DNA from: Pseudomonas veronii
Lineage (GTDB): Bacteria > Pseudomonadota > Gammaproteobacteria > Pseudomonadales > Pseudomonadaceae
Direction: 5' to 3'
DNA length: 64,000 nt
NCBI RefSeq assembly: GCF_001439695.1
Contig: NZ_JYLL01000035.1
Span: 1 to 64,000, forward strand
Part shown: positions 48,228-58,497 of the stretch, piece after piece
Numbering within the stretch: the stretch's first letter is position 1
How the letters are laid out: every line of letters starts with the position of its first letter
Program-made: the position numbers and the translations under genes
The notes under the pieces: generated by a model
Told to the model about the DNA's origin: nothing
Databases searched by the model: none
The model's input: only the letters and a program-made list of their open reading frames with translations

Positions 48228-50279
48228 ATGTCCGAGCCACGCAAGATCCTCGTCACCAGCGCCCTGCCCTATGCCAATGGTTCCATCCATCTTGGCCATA
48301 TGCTTGAGTACATCCAGACCGACATGTGGGTGCGCTTCCAGAAGCATCGCGGCAATCAATGCATCTATGTCTGCGCGGACGACGCCCACGGTTCGGCCAT
48401 CATGTTGCGCGCCGAAAAGGAAAGCATCACCCCGGAACAACTGATCGCCAATGTGCAGGCTGAACACAGCGCCGACTTTGCCGAGTTCCTGGTCGACTTC
48501 GACAACTTCCATTCGACCCACGCCGACGAAAACCGCGAGCTGTCGAGCCAGATCTACCTGCGGTTGAAGGACGCCGGGCACATTGCCACGCGCTCGATCA
48601 CGCAGTATTTCGACCCGGAAAAGAAAATGTTCCTGGCCGACCGCTTCATCAAGGGCACCTGCCCGAAATGCGGCACCGAGGACCAGTACGGCGACAACTG
48701 CGAAAAATGCGGTGCCACCTACGCCCCCACCGACCTGAAGAACCCCAAGTCAGCGATCTCCGGCGCCACACCGGTGCTCAAGGATTCCCAGCACTTCTTC
48801 TTCAAGCTCCCGGATTTCCAGCAGATGCTGCAAACCTGGACGCGCAGCGGCACCCTGCAGGACGCCGTCGCCAACAAGATCGCCGAATGGCTGGATGCCG
48901 GGCTGCAACAGTGGGACATTTCCCGCGATGCGCCGTACTTCGGCTTTGAGATCCCAGGCGAGCCGGGCAAGTATTTCTACGTGTGGCTGGACGCCCCGAT
49001 CGGCTACATGGCCAGCTTCAAGAACCTGTGCAAGCGCACGCCGGAGCTGGACTTCGATGCGTTCTGGGGCAAGGACTCCACCGCCGAGCTGTACCATTTC
49101 ATCGGCAAGGACATCGTCAACTTCCACGCCCTGTTCTGGCCGGCGATGCTCGAAGGTGCGGGCTACCGCAAGCCGACCGGCATCAACGTACACGGCTACC
49201 TGACCGTCAACGGCCAGAAGATGTCCAAGTCCCGTGGCACCTTCATCAAGGCGCGCACCTACCTGGATCACCTGTCGCCGGAATACCTGCGCTACTACTA
49301 TGCGTCCAAGCTGGGCCGTGGTGTCGACGACCTTGACCTGAACCTGGAAGACTTCGTACAGAAGGTCAACTCGGACCTCGTCGGCAAAGTCGTCAACATC
49401 GCCAGCCGTTGCGCCGGTTTCATCCACAAGGGCAATGCCGGTGTGCTGGTGGCCGAGAATGCCGCACCGGAACTGACCGACGCGTTCCTGGCCGCCGCGC
49501 CAAGCATCGCCGATGCCTATGAAGCCCGCGACTTTGCCCGCGCCATGCGCGAAATCATGGGCCTGGCCGACCGCGCCAACGCGTGGATCGCCGACAAGGC
49601 ACCGTGGTCGCTGAACAAGCAGGAAGGCAAGCAGGCGGAAGTCCAGGCCATCTGCGCCACCGGCGTCAACCTGTTCCGCCAGTTGGTGATCTTCCTCAAG
49701 CCGGTGCTGCCGTTGCTGGCCGCGGATGCCGAGGCGTTCCTCAACGTCGCGCCGCTGACCTGGAACGACCACGCCAGCTTGCTCAGCAACCATCAATTGA
49801 ACGAGTTCAAGCCATTGATGACCCGTATCGACCCGGTAAAAGTCCAGGCCATGAGCGACGCGTCGAAAGAAGACCTGGTCGCCAGCCCGACCGACACCGG
49901 CGAATCGAACCCGGCTGGCAACGGTGAACTGGTCAAGGACCCGCTGTCCCCGGAGATCGAGTTCGACGCCTTTGCCGCCGTCGACCTGCGGGTTGCGCTG
50001 ATTCTCAAGGCCGAAGCCGTGGAAGGTGCCGACAAGCTGCTGCGCCTGACCCTCGACATCGGCGACGAGCAACGCAACGTGTTCTCCGGGATCAAGAGCG
50101 CTTATCCGGACCCGTCCAAGCTCAATGGTCGCCTGACCATGATGATCGCCAACCTCAAGCCGCGGAAAATGAAGTTCGGTATTTCCGAAGGCATGGTGAT
50201 GGCGGCCGGCCCCGGCGGCGAAGAAATCTACCTGCTGAGCCCTGACAGCGGCGCCAAGCCGGGTCAACGCATCAAGTAA
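48228..50279 (+). CDS. metG: Methionyl-tRNA synthetase
   Basis: A 683-residue class I synthetase. The HIGH-type motif is [11 protein letters not shown], zinc-binding cysteines are [23 protein letters not shown] is [12 protein letters not shown], and a C-terminal tRNA-binding (Trbp111-like) domain covers about 575-683. It is complete, with a strong terminator at 50290-50321. Confidence 0.97.
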   Translation: MSEPRKILVTSALPYANGSIHLGHMLEYIQTDMWVRFQKHRGNQCIYVCADDAHGSAIMLRAEKESITPEQLIANVQAEHSADFAEFLVDFDNFHSTHADENRELSSQIYLRLKDAGHIATRSITQYFDPEKKMFLADRFIKGTCPKCGTEDQYGDNCEKCGATYAPTDLKNPKSAISGATPVLKDSQHFFFKLPDFQQMLQTWTRSGTLQDAVANKIAEWLDAGLQQWDISRDAPYFGFEIPGEPGKYFYVWLDAPIGYMASFKNLCKRTPELDFDAFWGKDSTAELYHFIGKDIVNFHALFWPAMLEGAGYRKPTGINVHGYLTVNGQKMSKSRGTFIKARTYLDHLSPEYLRYYYASKLGRGVDDLDLNLEDFVQKVNSDLVGKVVNIASRCAGFIHKGNAGVLVAENAAPELTDAFLAAAPSIADAYEARDFARAMREIMGLADRANAWIADKAPWSLNKQEGKQAEVQAICATGVNLFRQLVIFLKPVLPLLAADAEAFLNVAPLTWNDHASLLSNHQLNEFKPLMTRIDPVKVQAMSDASKEDLVASPTDTGESNPAGNGELVKDPLSPEIEFDAFAAVDLRVALILKAEAVEGADKLLRLTLDIGDEQRNVFSGIKSAYPDPSKLNGRLTMMIANLKPRKMKFGISEGMVMAAGPGGEEIYLLSPDSGAKPGQRIK

Positions 50280-50289
50280 GCCCTGCAAA

Positions 50290-50321
50290 ACAGCCCTGTC
50301 GTCGCGGCGACAGGGCTTTTC
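50290..50321 (+). terminator. Terminator of metG
   Basis: AGCCCTGTCG...CGACAGGGCT stem with a following T run. Confidence 0.9.
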
Positions 50322-50376
50322 AGCTAGTACCCCCTTCTCGCTTGCCGGATAATCAGGCCCTGTTCGCTTAACCGGC

Positions 50377-50955
50377 ATGCCCATGACCGATATGCTCCTC
50401 ACCCTTGTCAGCGCCGCCCTGATCAACAACCTCGTGTTGCAGATGCCGTTGGCCGTCGACCCGATACTGGCCGCGCATTCACGCTCGCGGGTGCATGCAT
50501 TGGGGATTGCCACCACCGTGTTGATGGCAGTGAGCGGCGTGCTGGCCTATTTGCTGGATCACTACGTGCTGCAACCGTTGGGGTTGACTGCCCTGCGGCT
50601 GTGGGTGTTTTTACCGCTGACCGCGCTGCTGATCCGCCCCGTGCTCGGCGCGCTCATGCGCCTGCGCCCGACGCTGCCGACGGAAGGGTTATGGCCGCTG
50701 CTGCTGGGCAACGCCGGGGTACTGGGCGTGGTGTTGCTGGGCATTGAAGATGATGAGGGGCTGGCGCACATGGCGGCACTGAGCGTGGGCGCCGGGCTCG
50801 GCTTCTGGCTGGTGCTGAGCCTGTTCAGCGACTTGCGCCAGCGCATCGCCGACAACGACATCCCGCTGCCCTTCCGCGGCCTGCCGGTCGAACTGATCAG
50901 CGCCGGGCTGATGGCGGTGGCTTTTCTGGGTTTCAACGCAATGATCAAAGCATGA
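50377..50955 (+). CDS. rnfA: Rnf/Rsx complex subunit A
   Basis: A 192-residue integral membrane protein with six predicted helices, homologous to RnfA/RsxA, part of the ion-translocating or SoxR-reducing ferredoxin:NAD oxidoreductase. The usual N-terminal motif ..[12 protein letters not shown].. and the [20 protein letters not shown] region fit. The ATG at 50383 (MTDMLL) is an alternative start. The end overlaps rnfB by four bases. Confidence 0.9.
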   Translation: MPMTDMLLTLVSAALINNLVLQMPLAVDPILAAHSRSRVHALGIATTVLMAVSGVLAYLLDHYVLQPLGLTALRLWVFLPLTALLIRPVLGALMRLRPTLPTEGLWPLLLGNAGVLGVVLLGIEDDEGLAHMAALSVGAGLGFWLVLSLFSDLRQRIADNDIPLPFRGLPVELISAGLMAVAFLGFNAMIKA

Positions 50956-51914
50956 GCCTGATTCAACGTATCGACGCGCTGCTCCCGCAAACCCAATGCG
51001 GCAAGTGCGGGCACCCGGGCTGCAAGCCCTACGCCGAAGGGATCGCCCAAGGCGAAGCCATCAATAAGTGCCCGCCGGGCGGGCAGGAAACGATCGGCGC
51101 GCTCGCGCAGTTGCTGAACGTGCCGGTACTGGCACTGGATACCAGCCGCGGCGAAGCGCCACCACAGATTGCCTACATCCGTGAGGCCGAATGCATCGGC
51201 TGTACCAAATGCATCCAGGCCTGCCCGGTGGATGCAATTGTCGGCGCGGCCAAATGGATGCACACCGTGATCATCGACGAATGCACCGGTTGCGACCTGT
51301 GCGTCGCGCCCTGCCCGGTCGATTGCATCGAGATGCGCCCGCTAGTGGCGGTGCTGCCGATTGTCGGCGGCCTGGCGACCAACGACCACCAGCGCCGCGC
51401 GCGCGGCTTGAAGCGAGACCGCGCACGGCGACGCTTTGAGCAACGCAACGCGCGCCTGCAACGGGAAGAAGAACACAAACAGGCCGAACGCCTGGCCCGC
51501 GCCAAGCGAGCCGCGCCGTTGGCCGCCGTGCCGATCGATGCGGCGCAGGCAGCCCAGGACGCCGCGATCAAGAAAGCCAAGATCAACGTGGCGATGAGCC
51601 GTGCACAGTTGCATAAATCCTTGAAGGCATTCGGGCATCCGCCCACCTTTGAACAGCAGTCGCAACTGATCGTGCTGCAACAACAGTTCGAAGCCGCGGA
51701 GCAGGCATTGGCCGCTCTGGAGGTGAACCCCGCGCCTGCAACGCCGGCCCCCGCCAACACCGCCGATCTAAAGCGCGCCAAGATCCAACTGGCAATGCGG
51801 CGCGCCGAATTGAAGAAAGCCCAGGATAGGAACGCCGACCCACAGCAACTGGCCGAGGCACACGCCAATCTCGACGCAGCACAGCGCCAGGTGGATGCCC
51901 ATGGCCACGCTTGA
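50952..51914 (+). CDS. rnfB: Rnf/Rsx complex subunit B with long C-terminal extension
   Basis: A 320-residue iron-sulfur protein. It has a Cys-rich 4Fe-4S domain ([20 protein letters not shown]) and two ferredoxin-type clusters ([33 protein letters not shown]) to about residue 135. The N-terminal membrane helix of standard RnfB is missing. The C-terminal 180 residues are Ala/Lys/Gln-rich with a repeated unit ([39 protein letters not shown]) like the tail of some RnfC proteins. The next gene is rnfD, not rnfC. Confidence 0.88.
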   Translation: MSLIQRIDALLPQTQCGKCGHPGCKPYAEGIAQGEAINKCPPGGQETIGALAQLLNVPVLALDTSRGEAPPQIAYIREAECIGCTKCIQACPVDAIVGAAKWMHTVIIDECTGCDLCVAPCPVDCIEMRPLVAVLPIVGGLATNDHQRRARGLKRDRARRRFEQRNARLQREEEHKQAERLARAKRAAPLAAVPIDAAQAAQDAAIKKAKINVAMSRAQLHKSLKAFGHPPTFEQQSQLIVLQQQFEAAEQALAALEVNPAPATPAPANTADLKRAKIQLAMRRAELKKAQDRNADPQQLAEAHANLDAAQRQVDAHGHA

Positions 51915-52860
51915 GCCTCAACAGGCCCTGCAACGGGTGTTGCTGGCGACACTGCCGGGTGGGCTGGCAATGTTCTGGCTGTTCGGTTGGGGCGTGTTGA
52001 TCAATCTGTTGCTGGCGACGGGCTGCGCACTGCTGGTCGATGCGGGCGTGCAACGCCTGCGGGGGGCGCGTGGCGGCGATCTGAGCAGCCTGGTCAGCGC
52101 GACCCTGCTCGCCCTGGCACTGCCGCCCTATTGCCCCTGGTGGCTGTGCGTGGCGGCCGTGGCCAGTGGACTGCTGCTGGGCAAGCACCTGTACGGCGGC
52201 CAGCGCAACCCCTTCAACCCGGCGATGGTCGGGTATGCGTCGATGCTGGTGGCCTTTCCGCAACTCATGACGCACTGGCCGACCACCCACGGCATGGACC
52301 TGCTGGCCGGCGCACAACAGGTATTCGGCCTGCACCGCGACGCGCCCGATGCCTGGGCCCAGGCCACGGCACTGGACGCCCTGCGACTGAACAAAAGCCT
52401 GACCATCGATGAACTGTTCGCGCGCAACCCGGCATTTGGGCATGTCGGCGGCAAGGGCAGCGAGTGGGTGAACCTGGCGTTTCTGGCCGGCGGGCTGTGG
52501 CTGTTGCGCCAGCGGGTATTCAGTTGGCACGCGCCCTTGGGCATGTTGGGTAGCCTGTTTGTGATCAGCCTGCTGTGCTGGAATGGCTCGGGCTCTGACT
52601 CCCACGGCTCGCCGCTGTTTCATCTGCTGACGGGCGCCACGCTTCTCGGCGCATTTTTTATCGTCACCGAGCCGGTCTCCGGCCCCAAAAGCCCCAGGGC
52701 CCGGCTGCTGTTCGGGGTGGGCGTGGGCCTGCTGACGTATCTGATTCGCACGTGGGGCGGTTACCCGGACGGTGTAGCCTTTGCGGTGCTGCTGATGAAC
52801 CTGGCCGTGCCGGCGCTGGAACGCCTGGTGGCCGCGAAACAGCCGGCGGTCAGCCTATGA
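51901..52860 (+). CDS. rnfD: Rnf/Rsx complex subunit D
   Basis: A 319-residue integral membrane protein with about nine helices. The covalent-FMN region reads [20 protein letters not shown], with the Thr expected for flavin attachment. It overlaps rnfB by 14 bases, leaving no room for rnfC. The start at 51901 ([10 protein letters not shown]) is chosen over 51895. Confidence 0.88.
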   Translation: MATLEPQQALQRVLLATLPGGLAMFWLFGWGVLINLLLATGCALLVDAGVQRLRGARGGDLSSLVSATLLALALPPYCPWWLCVAAVASGLLLGKHLYGGQRNPFNPAMVGYASMLVAFPQLMTHWPTTHGMDLLAGAQQVFGLHRDAPDAWAQATALDALRLNKSLTIDELFARNPAFGHVGGKGSEWVNLAFLAGGLWLLRQRVFSWHAPLGMLGSLFVISLLCWNGSGSDSHGSPLFHLLTGATLLGAFFIVTEPVSGPKSPRARLLFGVGVGLLTYLIRTWGGYPDGVAFAVLLMNLAVPALERLVAAKQPAVSL

Positions 52861-53441
52861 AGTCGCACAGAGGCGTACTGCTGGCGTTGCTGATCGCTAT
52901 CGGCGGCGGCACGCTGATCCTGACCCTTCAGCACCTGACTGCCGATCACGCCGCGCGCCAGGCCCTGGCCCTGAAGCGCCAGGCATTGCTCGACCTGCTA
53001 CCCGCCGACCGTTATGACAATCAGCCGCTGGAGCAACCGCTGCCGATCGCTGCGCAGCCGCTGGAGGAGAGCCAACTGCTGGGTGGCTATCGGGTCAGCC
53101 TGTCGGGCCAACCCAGCGCGGTGCTGCTGCGGTTGAGCACCAGCGGCTATGCCGGCCCGATCGAACTGCTGATCGCCATTGACCGCGACGGCAAGCTGCT
53201 GGGCATCAAGACCCTGGCGCAATCGGAAACCCCAACCCTGGGCGGGCTTATCAGCCAGCCCGGCAACCCTTGGCTGGCCTCATTCAAGGGGCGTTCGCGC
53301 ACGGACATGCAAGACTCGACCGTCGATCAAATAGCCGGTGCCACCCTCACCTCTCGAGCGGTGATCAGCGCCACCCATGACGCTTTGCGCTATTTCGACG
53401 AGCACCGCTCATCCCTGCTGGAGCCCGACGCCCATGACTAG
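52857..53441 (+). CDS. rnfG: Rnf/Rsx complex subunit G
   Basis: A 194-residue protein with one N-terminal helix (GVLLALLIAIGGGTLILTLQ) and a periplasmic FMN-binding domain. The covalent-FMN motif is IAGATLTSRAV near residue 165. The start ATG at 52857 overlaps the rnfD stop by four bases. Confidence 0.88.
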   Translation: MKSHRGVLLALLIAIGGGTLILTLQHLTADHAARQALALKRQALLDLLPADRYDNQPLEQPLPIAAQPLEESQLLGGYRVSLSGQPSAVLLRLSTSGYAGPIELLIAIDRDGKLLGIKTLAQSETPTLGGLISQPGNPWLASFKGRSRTDMQDSTVDQIAGATLTSRAVISATHDALRYFDEHRSSLLEPDAHD

Positions 53442-53928
53442 AGCCGTTGGCCTGGCCAATGCAACGCTGCTGGCACCGTTGCTCGGGGTGACTGACACCC
53501 TGCCCAAAGCCCTGAGTTTCCTGGCGTTGTCGGCGCTGACCGTGACGCTCTACGGCCTGGTCATGCGCGCGGTACGCTCGCGCCTGAGCGCGTCCCTGCG
53601 GCTGGGTGCCAGCTTGATGGTCGCCGCGACACTGGTCAGTTGTGTGCAGCTACTGTTGCAGGCATTTGCGCTGCCGCTGTATCAGCAGTTGGGCATCTAC
53701 CTCGCGCTGATCAGCGTGCAATGCGTTGTCCTGGAACACCATGGTTTCTTTGAGGCGGGCCAGCGCAAGGCGCAGCTACGGTTGGTCGGCCTGTTCGCCG
53801 CGCTCATGCTCGTCATGGGGTTGTTACGCGCCAGTGCCGCCACCACATTGATGCCGGCCGGGTTTATCCTGCTCGGGTTATTGCTCGCTGGGTTGCAAGC
53901 CTGGGCCCATTTTTCACAATCACGCTGA
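53434..53928 (+). CDS. rnfE: Rnf/Rsx complex subunit E (short)
   Basis: A 164-residue membrane protein with about five helices (LLAPLLGVTDTLPKALSFLA at the start). It aligns with RnfE/RsxE but is shorter than the ~200-230 residues of standard members. It overlaps rnfG by eight bases and is followed by nth after 25 bases, the usual Pseudomonas order. Confidence 0.8.
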   Translation: MTRAVGLANATLLAPLLGVTDTLPKALSFLALSALTVTLYGLVMRAVRSRLSASLRLGASLMVAATLVSCVQLLLQAFALPLYQQLGIYLALISVQCVVLEHHGFFEAGQRKAQLRLVGLFAALMLVMGLLRASAATTLMPAGFILLGLLLAGLQAWAHFSQSR

Positions 53929-53953
53929 CCGCCAGCAAGGAATCGCCTGCCCC

Positions 53954-54592
53954 ATGAACGCCGCAAAACGCCTGGAAATTTTCCGCAGGCTCCACGAAGA
54001 CAATCCGGAACCCAAAACCGAACTGGCCTACTCCACGCCGTTTGAGTTGCTGATTGCGGTGATTCTCTCGGCCCAATCCACAGACGTCGGCGTCAACAAG
54101 GCCACGGCCAAACTGTATCCCGTGGCGAACACGCCGGCAGCGATCCATGCCTTGGGCGTGGAAGGTTTATCCGAATACATCAAGACCATCGGCTTGTACA
54201 ACAGCAAGGCGAAAAATGTCATCGAGACCTGCCGCCTACTGGTGGAGCGGCATGGCGGCGAAGTGCCGCAAACCCGCGAAGCGCTAGAGGCTTTGCCAGG
54301 CGTGGGCCGCAAAACGGCAAACGTTGTGCTCAATACGGCGTTCCGGCAACTGACCATGGCCGTGGACACTCACATTTTCCGGGTGAGCAACCGCACCGGC
54401 ATTGCCCGCGGCAAGAATGTGGTGGAAGTGGAAAAACAACTGATGAAGTTTGTCCCCAAGCCGTATCTGCTCGATTCGCATCACTGGCTGATCCTTCACG
54501 GGCGCTACGTTTGCCAGGCCCGCAAGCCGCGCTGCGGCAGCTGTCGCATCGAAGACCTGTGCGAATACAAGGACAAGACGTCGGACGATTGA
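53954..54592 (+). CDS. nth: Endonuclease III
   Basis: A 212-residue base-excision repair DNA glycosylase/AP lyase. The helix-hairpin-helix LEALPGVGRKTANVVLNTAF with catalytic Lys, the Asp in MAVDTHIFRVSNR, and the C-terminal [4Fe-4S] cysteines (CQARKPRCGSCRIEDLC) are present. It lies downstream of the rnf genes and is probably co-transcribed. Confidence 0.96.
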   Translation: MNAAKRLEIFRRLHEDNPEPKTELAYSTPFELLIAVILSAQSTDVGVNKATAKLYPVANTPAAIHALGVEGLSEYIKTIGLYNSKAKNVIETCRLLVERHGGEVPQTREALEALPGVGRKTANVVLNTAFRQLTMAVDTHIFRVSNRTGIARGKNVVEVEKQLMKFVPKPYLLDSHHWLILHGRYVCQARKPRCGSCRIEDLCEYKDKTSDD

Positions 54593-54603
54593 GGGATCAT
54601 AGG

Positions 54604-54638
54604 TTTTTTCGATCTATCGATTGAAAAAATCTTTTTTA
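54604..54638 (+). terminator. Possible terminator after nth
   Basis: TTTTTTCGATC TATC GATTGAAAAAA forms an AT-rich stem followed by TCTTTTTT. Weak stem, so uncertain. Confidence 0.45.
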
Positions 54639-54699
54639 CCCGCTCATGGAATATCGTTATAAGGAGCGCCAACGGCAGTCTTAGCCCGGAGTTAACGTT

Positions 54700-54879
54700 A
54701 TGAGCACTGGCAAAGAACAACTGGAAGTGGACGATGACCTTGTCGAGTCGGATGACGATGGGCAGGAAGCACCTGTAGAGGTGGCCAAGACCAATCTAAG
54801 CAAACGCCGCACCATCGACAACCTTCTGGAAGAGCGACGCTTGCAAAAACAGCTGGCCGATTACGATTTCGACCTCTGA
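54700..54879 (+). CDS. PA3496-family small protein
   Basis: A 59-residue acidic protein, MSTGKEQLEVDDDLVESDDD at the start and NLSKRRTIDNLLEERRLQKQ before the YDFDL end. It matches the PA3496 family, described as putative envelope integrity proteins. Its place right after nth is conserved with P. aeruginosa (PA3495-PA3496). GGAG lies a few bases upstream of ATG; a terminator follows at 54898-54922. No known biochemical role. Confidence 0.82.
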   Translation: MSTGKEQLEVDDDLVESDDDGQEAPVEVAKTNLSKRRTIDNLLEERRLQKQLADYDFDL

Positions 54880-54897
54880 TCAGCCGAGAACGGCCGG

Positions 54898-54922
54898 AAG
54901 CCTCCCTCACGGAGGCTTTTTT
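54898..54922 (+). terminator. Terminator of the PA3496-family gene
   Basis: AAGCCTCC CTCAC GGAGGCTT stem with T run. Confidence 0.9.
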
Positions 54923-54966
54923 CTGCCGATTCGCCTGGCTATCCAGCCATGGGGTGGCGCCCTCCT

Positions 54967-55530
54967 CTAGACCAGGCCATTGCGTTGAGCCAACTCGATC
55001 AGATCGACCAGTGAGCGGGCATTGAGCTTGAGCAGCAAGCGTGTCTTATAGGTGCTGACGGTTTTGTTGCTGAGGAACATACCGTCAGCGATCTCCTTGT
55101 TGGTTTTGCCGCGCGCCAGTTGCTGCAACACCATCATCTCGCGTCCCGAAAGGCGCTCGACCATGTCGGCCTCGCTGGCGTTGCCCATGGTAGAACGCAC
55201 CGAATTCAGCGCCTGGTTGGGAAAGTAGCTGTAACCGGACAGCACCGCCTTGATGGCACTCAGCAATTCCGTCAGGTCCTGCTGCTTGCACACGTACCCG
55301 GCCGCCCCCGCCTGCATGCAGCGCATGGAGAAATGGCCCGGCGCCTGGGAAGTCAGGACCAGCACCTTGAACGGTGTGGCCTGTTTGGTGGACGACAGCC
55401 GGCAGATAACTTCCAGGCCATCGAGTTTGGGAATTCCAATATCCAGTATGACAATGTCCGGCATATGTTCCCGTGCAAGTTGCAACGCATCGACACCGTT
55501 ATCGGTCTCGGCAACGACCTCATAACCATG
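54967..55530 (-). pseudogene. C-terminal part of a split NarL-family response regulator
   Basis: Residues 24-210 of an orphan response regulator: rest of the receiver domain (phospho-acceptor Asp in VILDIGIPKLDG) and a complete LuxR helix-turn-helix (LSGREMMVLQQLARGKTNKE, FLSNKTVSTYKTRLL). The frame runs upstream into the mobile element and hits a TAG at 55543-55545 with no normal start. The missing first residues lie 5.4 kb away at 60946-61021. A truncated protein could start internally (e.g. at MPDIVILD), but it would lack the acidic pocket. Confidence 0.92.
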
Positions 55531-55553
55531 TTCTGGGGCTTGCTAACCGTTAG
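55531..55553 (+). repeat. Left terminal repeat of the element
   Basis: A 23-base end with inner CTAACCGTTAG (55543-55553); matches the right end inverted at 14 of 23 positions, with the inner 11 bases nearly identical in both orientations. Confidence 0.8.
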
Positions 55554-55654
55554 GTGAAATGGCAAGGTGATTCAATATCTTGCCGAGATTGAAGAAACCT
55601 AACCCGTGCAAGATCTAAGTTGAGAGCTCTTCGAAAAGGAGAAGCCAATGATTG

Positions 55655-56818
55655 ATGGGGAGTGGACGGGAAATGGAGTTGATATGGGCAAGCGAAGAGT
55701 TTGTAATTGCAGGGCGCCCCTATACTGGCTTTCCCATCTTGCTGACCGACGATATGGAGAGCTTCATACCAGCAAACGAGTTCATGCGACACTACTTGCT
55801 GAGAGGGGCAATAGGATCTGAGAGGTCTTGGCCAAGTACAGGCCGAGCGATGTATGACTATCTTAGCTTTCTCCAGGCGCATGAGTTGGACTGGCGGGAT
55901 GTTGATCGAGGCGAAGCTAAAGCCTTGGTAGCTGCATATCGAGACTATTCAAAGAAAGAGTGCGGATTGGCTGTCTCAACGATAAGGCAGCGTTTACATT
56001 ACATATGCCAGTTTTACCTCTATTCCCTATCCAAAGGCTGGATAAATCGTCTTCCATTTACCACTGAAGAGCGCAAGGTCAAGCGAGAAACTGGTTTCTT
56101 AGCACATGTCGACTCTAGTGGTGGAAAAGTCCAAGTCAATGACGTAATGCCACGTAGTCACAAAAGCCTTCCCAAATTTCTTAGCCTCAACCAGGTTCGG
56201 GTGTTGGTCGAAGGCGTGAAAAATTCACACCACCGCATGCTCATTAGATTTGCACTGAAAACAGGACTTCGCCGCGAAGAACTGGCAACTTTTCCGCTTG
56301 CTTATGTACTCGACCCTGATAAGGCTGGTAGGAGTGAGAGAAATATAAAAATTGTCCTTGACCCGAATGACGGACATGGTATCCGCACCAAAGGAAGCAA
56401 GGTGCGAGATATTTACATCAGCAGGGACTTTTTGAGCGAAGTCGTAAAATACGCTCAGGTTTTCAGAGGGGAGCGAAGTTCACTAGCTGCGAAGCCATCG
56501 AAAACTTTATTCGTCAATCAGGATGGCCTGCCATTTGCTAGCGATGGAAAAGGCATTGAACGTATTGTTCGTACTTGTGGCAGTAAAGTCGGAATAAAGG
56601 TACATCCACACATGTTGCGCCATACCTATGCCACACATACTCTTGTTGTGTTGCAGCGTAGGAAAAGCAACATCGAGCCTCTAGTTTTCTTACAGAGACA
56701 GCTTGGGCATAGCTCAATCCAAACAACGATGATCTACCTCCATCTGATAAATGAAATCGCCGACAATGCTATCTTGGCTTATGACGAAGAATTAAATGAT
56801 AGCATTGAGTCAATCTAA
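55655..56818 (+). CDS. ginA: Tyrosine recombinase A of the trio (GinA-like)
   Basis: A 387-residue tyrosine recombinase. It has an N-terminal SAM-like DNA-binding domain (about 60-135) and a C-terminal catalytic domain with Arg in LKTGLRREELATFPL, HPHMLRHTYATH, and the LGHSSIQTTMIYLH block with His and nucleophile Tyr. All catalytic residues look intact. Start choice is uncertain between ATG at 55655 and 55673. It overlaps the next gene by one base. First of four coupled genes, as in GInt islands of P. syringae and in Tn554 (tnpA). Confidence 0.85.
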   Translation: MGSGREMELIWASEEFVIAGRPYTGFPILLTDDMESFIPANEFMRHYLLRGAIGSERSWPSTGRAMYDYLSFLQAHELDWRDVDRGEAKALVAAYRDYSKKECGLAVSTIRQRLHYICQFYLYSLSKGWINRLPFTTEERKVKRETGFLAHVDSSGGKVQVNDVMPRSHKSLPKFLSLNQVRVLVEGVKNSHHRMLIRFALKTGLRREELATFPLAYVLDPDKAGRSERNIKIVLDPNDGHGIRTKGSKVRDIYISRDFLSEVVKYAQVFRGERSSLAAKPSKTLFVNQDGLPFASDGKGIERIVRTCGSKVGIKVHPHMLRHTYATHTLVVLQRRKSNIEPLVFLQRQLGHSSIQTTMIYLHLINEIADNAILAYDEELNDSIESI

Positions 56819-58497
56819 TGGCTAAAAAGAAGATATTCGTTAAAACTGATATCAGCATTCCACAGGTAAAACTTACACATAGAAAGGACAACACTTCTCT
56901 GGTGTTCGCGGAAGAACTTCCTCCATTAGTACAAGTAGTAATTTTCAGCAGCAACACTACTAAATACAGAAAATTCGATTTTTCACCATGGTATCAGGTA
57001 GGCATTGATGAAATCACATATGCATGCCAGATACAAATATCTCGCTTTTTAGCCGGGCAAGATATTGAAGTAGAGACTATAACGGTAACTCAATATTGCC
57101 GTTCTGGCCTGAGACCATTCTTGAATTATCTAACGCTTAGGGCTGTAGCACTTGAGCGAGCTTTAACACTTGCCGATTTTAATCGCGGCATGATTGATGG
57201 ATTCTTAGCCCACCTAGCAGACTTTGGAACAAGCATCAACACTCAAAAGACCACCTATAACGCCGCCAAGACCGTTTTAGCTACGCTCGGCCGACGAGGC
57301 GTAGTAGGTATCAGTGATTCTGGTGATGACGCAACCTTCCCAAGAAACCCTTTCCCAAATAGTAACCGGTTTGTTAAAGGTGAAACCTCCCTTTCCAAAA
57401 ATGAACGAACTAAATTTGCAAATGCCATCAAAACGGCGGTCATGCCAATTTGGGATGACAATTCGGCACTCAACGGTCACTTGCTTGCATGTGCATTTTT
57501 AGTTGTCGCATTACATACCGGTAGAAATGCGACGCCTTTGCTTGAGATGTCCAGAGATTGCTTACGGAATCACCCAAAGGATAATAGTGTCTTCTTGGTA
57601 CTATGGAAGCGTCGTGGACAAAATACAAGTAAAGTCGTTTTGCGTGCCGATAGTAATCAAGAAGGTATATTGGAATCGACCCCCACCTTGACGACCAATA
57701 TCGAACGCCTTATCCGTCGGATTATATCTCTCACAAGTCCATTGCTGATAGACGCTCCCGACCACGTGCGCGGACGCGTCTGGATTTACTCATCGAATGC
57801 CCATCAAAGCAAAGGAAAGGTTTTAGGATTAACGCCGCAGGTCATTGATCGTGCTTTCAAGTTAATCGCCGAAGAGTACGATCTAATCGATGACAACGGA
57901 GATCCCTTACGCGTCAATCTCTCTAGACTAAGAAAAACATTCGGAAATCGCATTTTCGAATTGTCCAATGGCGACATCGCAGCAACAGCGGCCGCACTTG
58001 GAAACTCTCCGAAGGTTGCTGATGAACATTATTTGAAGCCAGATGAAAACACTAAGAAAAATTGGAAGTTCCTTGGTGAAGTACTTGTACAAGAGCTCCT
58101 TTCAAACACCATAGGGGCTACGTACAAAGAAACTCCTATGGGGAAATGCCGCGACATAACCAATGGTCAATACGCCCCCAAGAACGCAGGAGCCACATGC
58201 ATGAGCTTCCTTAACTGCCTGCGATGTATGCATTATGCAATTACCAGCGACGACCTTTATAAGCTCTTCAGCTTCTACTACAGAATCTACGAAGAGCGAA
58301 GCCGTATGGACAAGCGTCGCTGGGGTCGAGAGTACGCTCACATCCCTAGACTCATTGATGATTATATCGTTGCGGAGGGTCTAAAGCGTGGTGTTTTCAA
58401 AGCGGCGGCTGTGAATGAAGCCCGTGAGAGGGCACGCATCGCCCCTCATCCTTTTTGGTCTGTAGACCTGATCACCACTTTGGAAATTGTCACGTGA
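56818..58497 (+). CDS. ginB: Tyrosine recombinase B of the trio (GinB-like)
   Basis: A 559-residue recombinase. The catalytic Arg is in LHTGRNATPLLEM. The second motif reads SRLRKTFGNR, with Ser where HxxR normally has His, and the LGH block reads LGNSPKVADEHYLKP, so two conserved His are replaced while Arg and Tyr stay. A Cys-containing C-terminal region (CMSFLNCLRCMHYAI) may bind metal. A specialised or structural partner role in the complex is likely. It overlaps ginC by four bases (GTGA). Confidence 0.82.
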   Translation: MAKKKIFVKTDISIPQVKLTHRKDNTSLVFAEELPPLVQVVIFSSNTTKYRKFDFSPWYQVGIDEITYACQIQISRFLAGQDIEVETITVTQYCRSGLRPFLNYLTLRAVALERALTLADFNRGMIDGFLAHLADFGTSINTQKTTYNAAKTVLATLGRRGVVGISDSGDDATFPRNPFPNSNRFVKGETSLSKNERTKFANAIKTAVMPIWDDNSALNGHLLACAFLVVALHTGRNATPLLEMSRDCLRNHPKDNSVFLVLWKRRGQNTSKVVLRADSNQEGILESTPTLTTNIERLIRRIISLTSPLLIDAPDHVRGRVWIYSSNAHQSKGKVLGLTPQVIDRAFKLIAEEYDLIDDNGDPLRVNLSRLRKTFGNRIFELSNGDIAATAAALGNSPKVADEHYLKPDENTKKNWKFLGEVLVQELLSNTIGATYKETPMGKCRDITNGQYAPKNAGATCMSFLNCLRCMHYAITSDDLYKLFSFYYRIYEERSRMDKRRWGREYAHIPRLIDDYIVAEGLKRGVFKAAAVNEARERARIAPHPFWSVDLITTLEIVT

